DNA from: an uncultured Victivallales bacterium
Lineage (GTDB): Bacteria > Verrucomicrobiota > Lentisphaeria > Oligosphaerales > JAFGRS01
Direction of reading: 5' to 3'
Assembly (NCBI GenBank): GCA_903837355.1
Contig: CAILUI010000223.1
Location: forward strand, 1 to 53,943
DNA: 53,943 nt
The notes beneath the pieces were generated by a model. The model saw only the letters and a list, made by a program, of their open reading frames with translations. It had not been told where the DNA came from and ran no database searches. The stretch's first letter is position 1. Each line of letters opens with the position of its first letter. Shown here piece by piece: positions 53,320 through 53,943 of this stretch. Both the position numbers and the translations under genes were made by a program.

Positions 53320-53490
53320 TCAGTTGCCGCTCAGCCCGATCACGGTAACGACCAGGTCGTACTGACCGTCGTAGTCCGACAACAGTTCGTCAAACACCCC
53401 TGCTGTGAACCAGAATTCCATCGGTGGCAGCATCCATTCTGGAGGGGCGACCTCCTCCGGCAGGCCGGGGCCAGCAAACGCCGCCTTCTG
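53320..53490 (-). pseudogene. possible truncated gene end upstream of the sigma factor
   Basis: On the minus strand a frame from a TAA at 53491 to a TGA at 53320 encodes residues that look protein-like, including EFWFTAGVFDELLSDYDGQY and a hydrophobic VVTVIGLSGN end. Only a 37-residue version from ATG 53433 has a normal start. It may be the tail of a gene cut by the repeat cluster beginning at 53506. I cannot assign a family. The rest of 53221-53319 shows nothing. Confidence 0.3.
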
Positions 53491-53505
53491 TTAGTCAACC
53501 GTGTA

Positions 53506-53824
53506 GCGGGTCAGTCCTCTAATTTGGCTTTAGCGGTGAGCTGGTCCGGTGCCGTTCCCACAGGAAACTAATGTCAAGAACACGTTATGACACTATAATC
53601 ATAGTAAATACTATCTTAGAACCGTTTTCATGGTACCGATATTCTGGCTAACGATTCCACGCCCGCCACGCATCCTGCTGTTCTCGCCGGGGCGCCTGCA
53701 GTGCGTAGGTGTGGAGCGGGTCAGTCCTCTAATTTGACTTTATGGGTGGAGCGGGTCAGTGGAGCGGGTCAGTCCTCTAATTTGACTTTATGGGTGGAGC
53801 GGGTCAGTCCTCTAATTTGGCTTT
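53506..53824. repeat. family A direct repeats, four copies plus a fragment
   Basis: A 26-bp unit, GCGGGTCAGTCCTCTAATTT then G/A-CTTT, occurs at 53506-53531, 53716-53741, 53764-53789 and 53799-53824, with a 10-base fragment at 53751-53760. Unit 2 and unit 3 are followed by TATGGGTGGA. Spacings are unequal, so it is not CRISPR. The phrase resembles motifs flanking small transposase genes in environmental genomes; that link is uncertain. Confidence 0.85.
53541..53659. repeat. family B long direct repeat, copy 1
   Basis: A 119-bp AT-rich unit starting CTGGTCCGGTGCCGTTCC and containing CGTTATGACACTATAATC and AACCGTTTTCATGG, ending ACGATTCCA. The second copy is 53825-53943 (a three- or four-base difference). 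It lies 10 bases after a family A unit, as does the second copy. Confidence 0.9.
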
Positions 53825-53943
53825 CTGGTCCGGTGCCGTTCCCACAGAAAACTAATGTCACAAACACGTTATGACACTATAATCATAGTAAATACTATCT
53901 TAGAACCGTTTTCATGGTACCGATATTCTGGCTAACGATTCCA
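53825..53943. repeat. family B long direct repeat, copy 2, running to the window edge
   Basis: The copy ends exactly at the window end and immediately follows a family A unit, so the element continues outside. Its AT-rich composition differs sharply from the flanking genes. Confidence 0.9.

Noticed and set aside
53506..53824. CRISPR array
   Set aside because: Repeat spacings are highly unequal (about 9 to 185 bp), part of the gaps is itself repeated, and no cas gene is present.
1..53943. tRNA, rRNA or integrase-associated attachment sites
   Set aside because: None was recognised by eye; a covariance-model scan would be needed to exclude small RNAs.

Overview
The window is a GC-rich, densely coded bacterial segment. 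It resembles a member of the PVC superphylum, with Lentisphaerota, Kiritimatiellota or Planctomycetota the closest in style. The evidence is the family mix: a Ser/Thr kinase fused to WD40 repeats beside an ECF-type sigma factor and an FHA protein, a PQQ-type propeller protein with an embedded methyltransferase-like domain, S1 sulfatases, creatininase and CehA/McbA families, DUF6259, a giant beta-helix surface protein, and type II toxin-antitoxin pairs. No rRNA, tRNA, CRISPR array or complete insertion sequence is visible, so the phylum assignment is an inference.

Layout. 0.2-5.2 kb is a small defence island: a UPF0175-like/DUF3368 toxin-antitoxin pair with a clear promoter and palindromic operator, then McrC and McrB on the minus strand, then a C-terminal stump of an N6-adenine DNA methylase. 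5.4-7.3 kb is an L-fucose isomerase with a strong terminator. 7.6-14.2 kb is a translationally coupled envelope operon on the minus strand: metallophosphatase, 1465-residue propeller protein, L,D-transpeptidase. 14.4-16.3 kb is a histidine kinase/response regulator pair, 16.7-17.2 kb a glycine-rich RRM protein with a long leader, and 17.3-18.1 kb an inositol-monophosphatase family enzyme.

18.4-33.4 kb is a seven-gene plus-strand locus: a DUF6259 glycosidase-like protein, a creatininase-family amidohydrolase, an unrecognised 306-residue protein, a large secreted toroid-like protein, a secreted CehA/McbA-nitrilase fusion, a sulfatase with an atypical CVSAR motif, and a beta-helix lipoprotein. 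Spacing is tight, with two ATGA overlaps. I infer a catabolic cluster for a complex, possibly sulfated and amide-bearing, glycan. It is the best candidate here for an undescribed system.

33.5-34.2 kb is a second toxin-antitoxin pair (Phd-like/VapC) with a near-consensus promoter. 34.4-41.1 kb is a minus-strand operon of three secreted proteins: a DUF4139 protein, a HEAT-like protein and a beta-propeller protein, the last two sharing a paralogous WW-containing motif. 41.4-48.2 kb encodes a giant surface protein with two duplicated beta-helix halves, cadherin/Ig-like domains, calcium-binding repeats and a bactofilin-like C-terminus. 48.4-53.2 kb is a sigma factor-FHA-kinase signalling operon. 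The last 440 bp hold two families of direct repeats, one AT-rich, running off the window edge. Several short dispersed repeats (5.2/7.4 kb, 14.2/34.3 kb, 18.2 kb) mark the intergenic regions.
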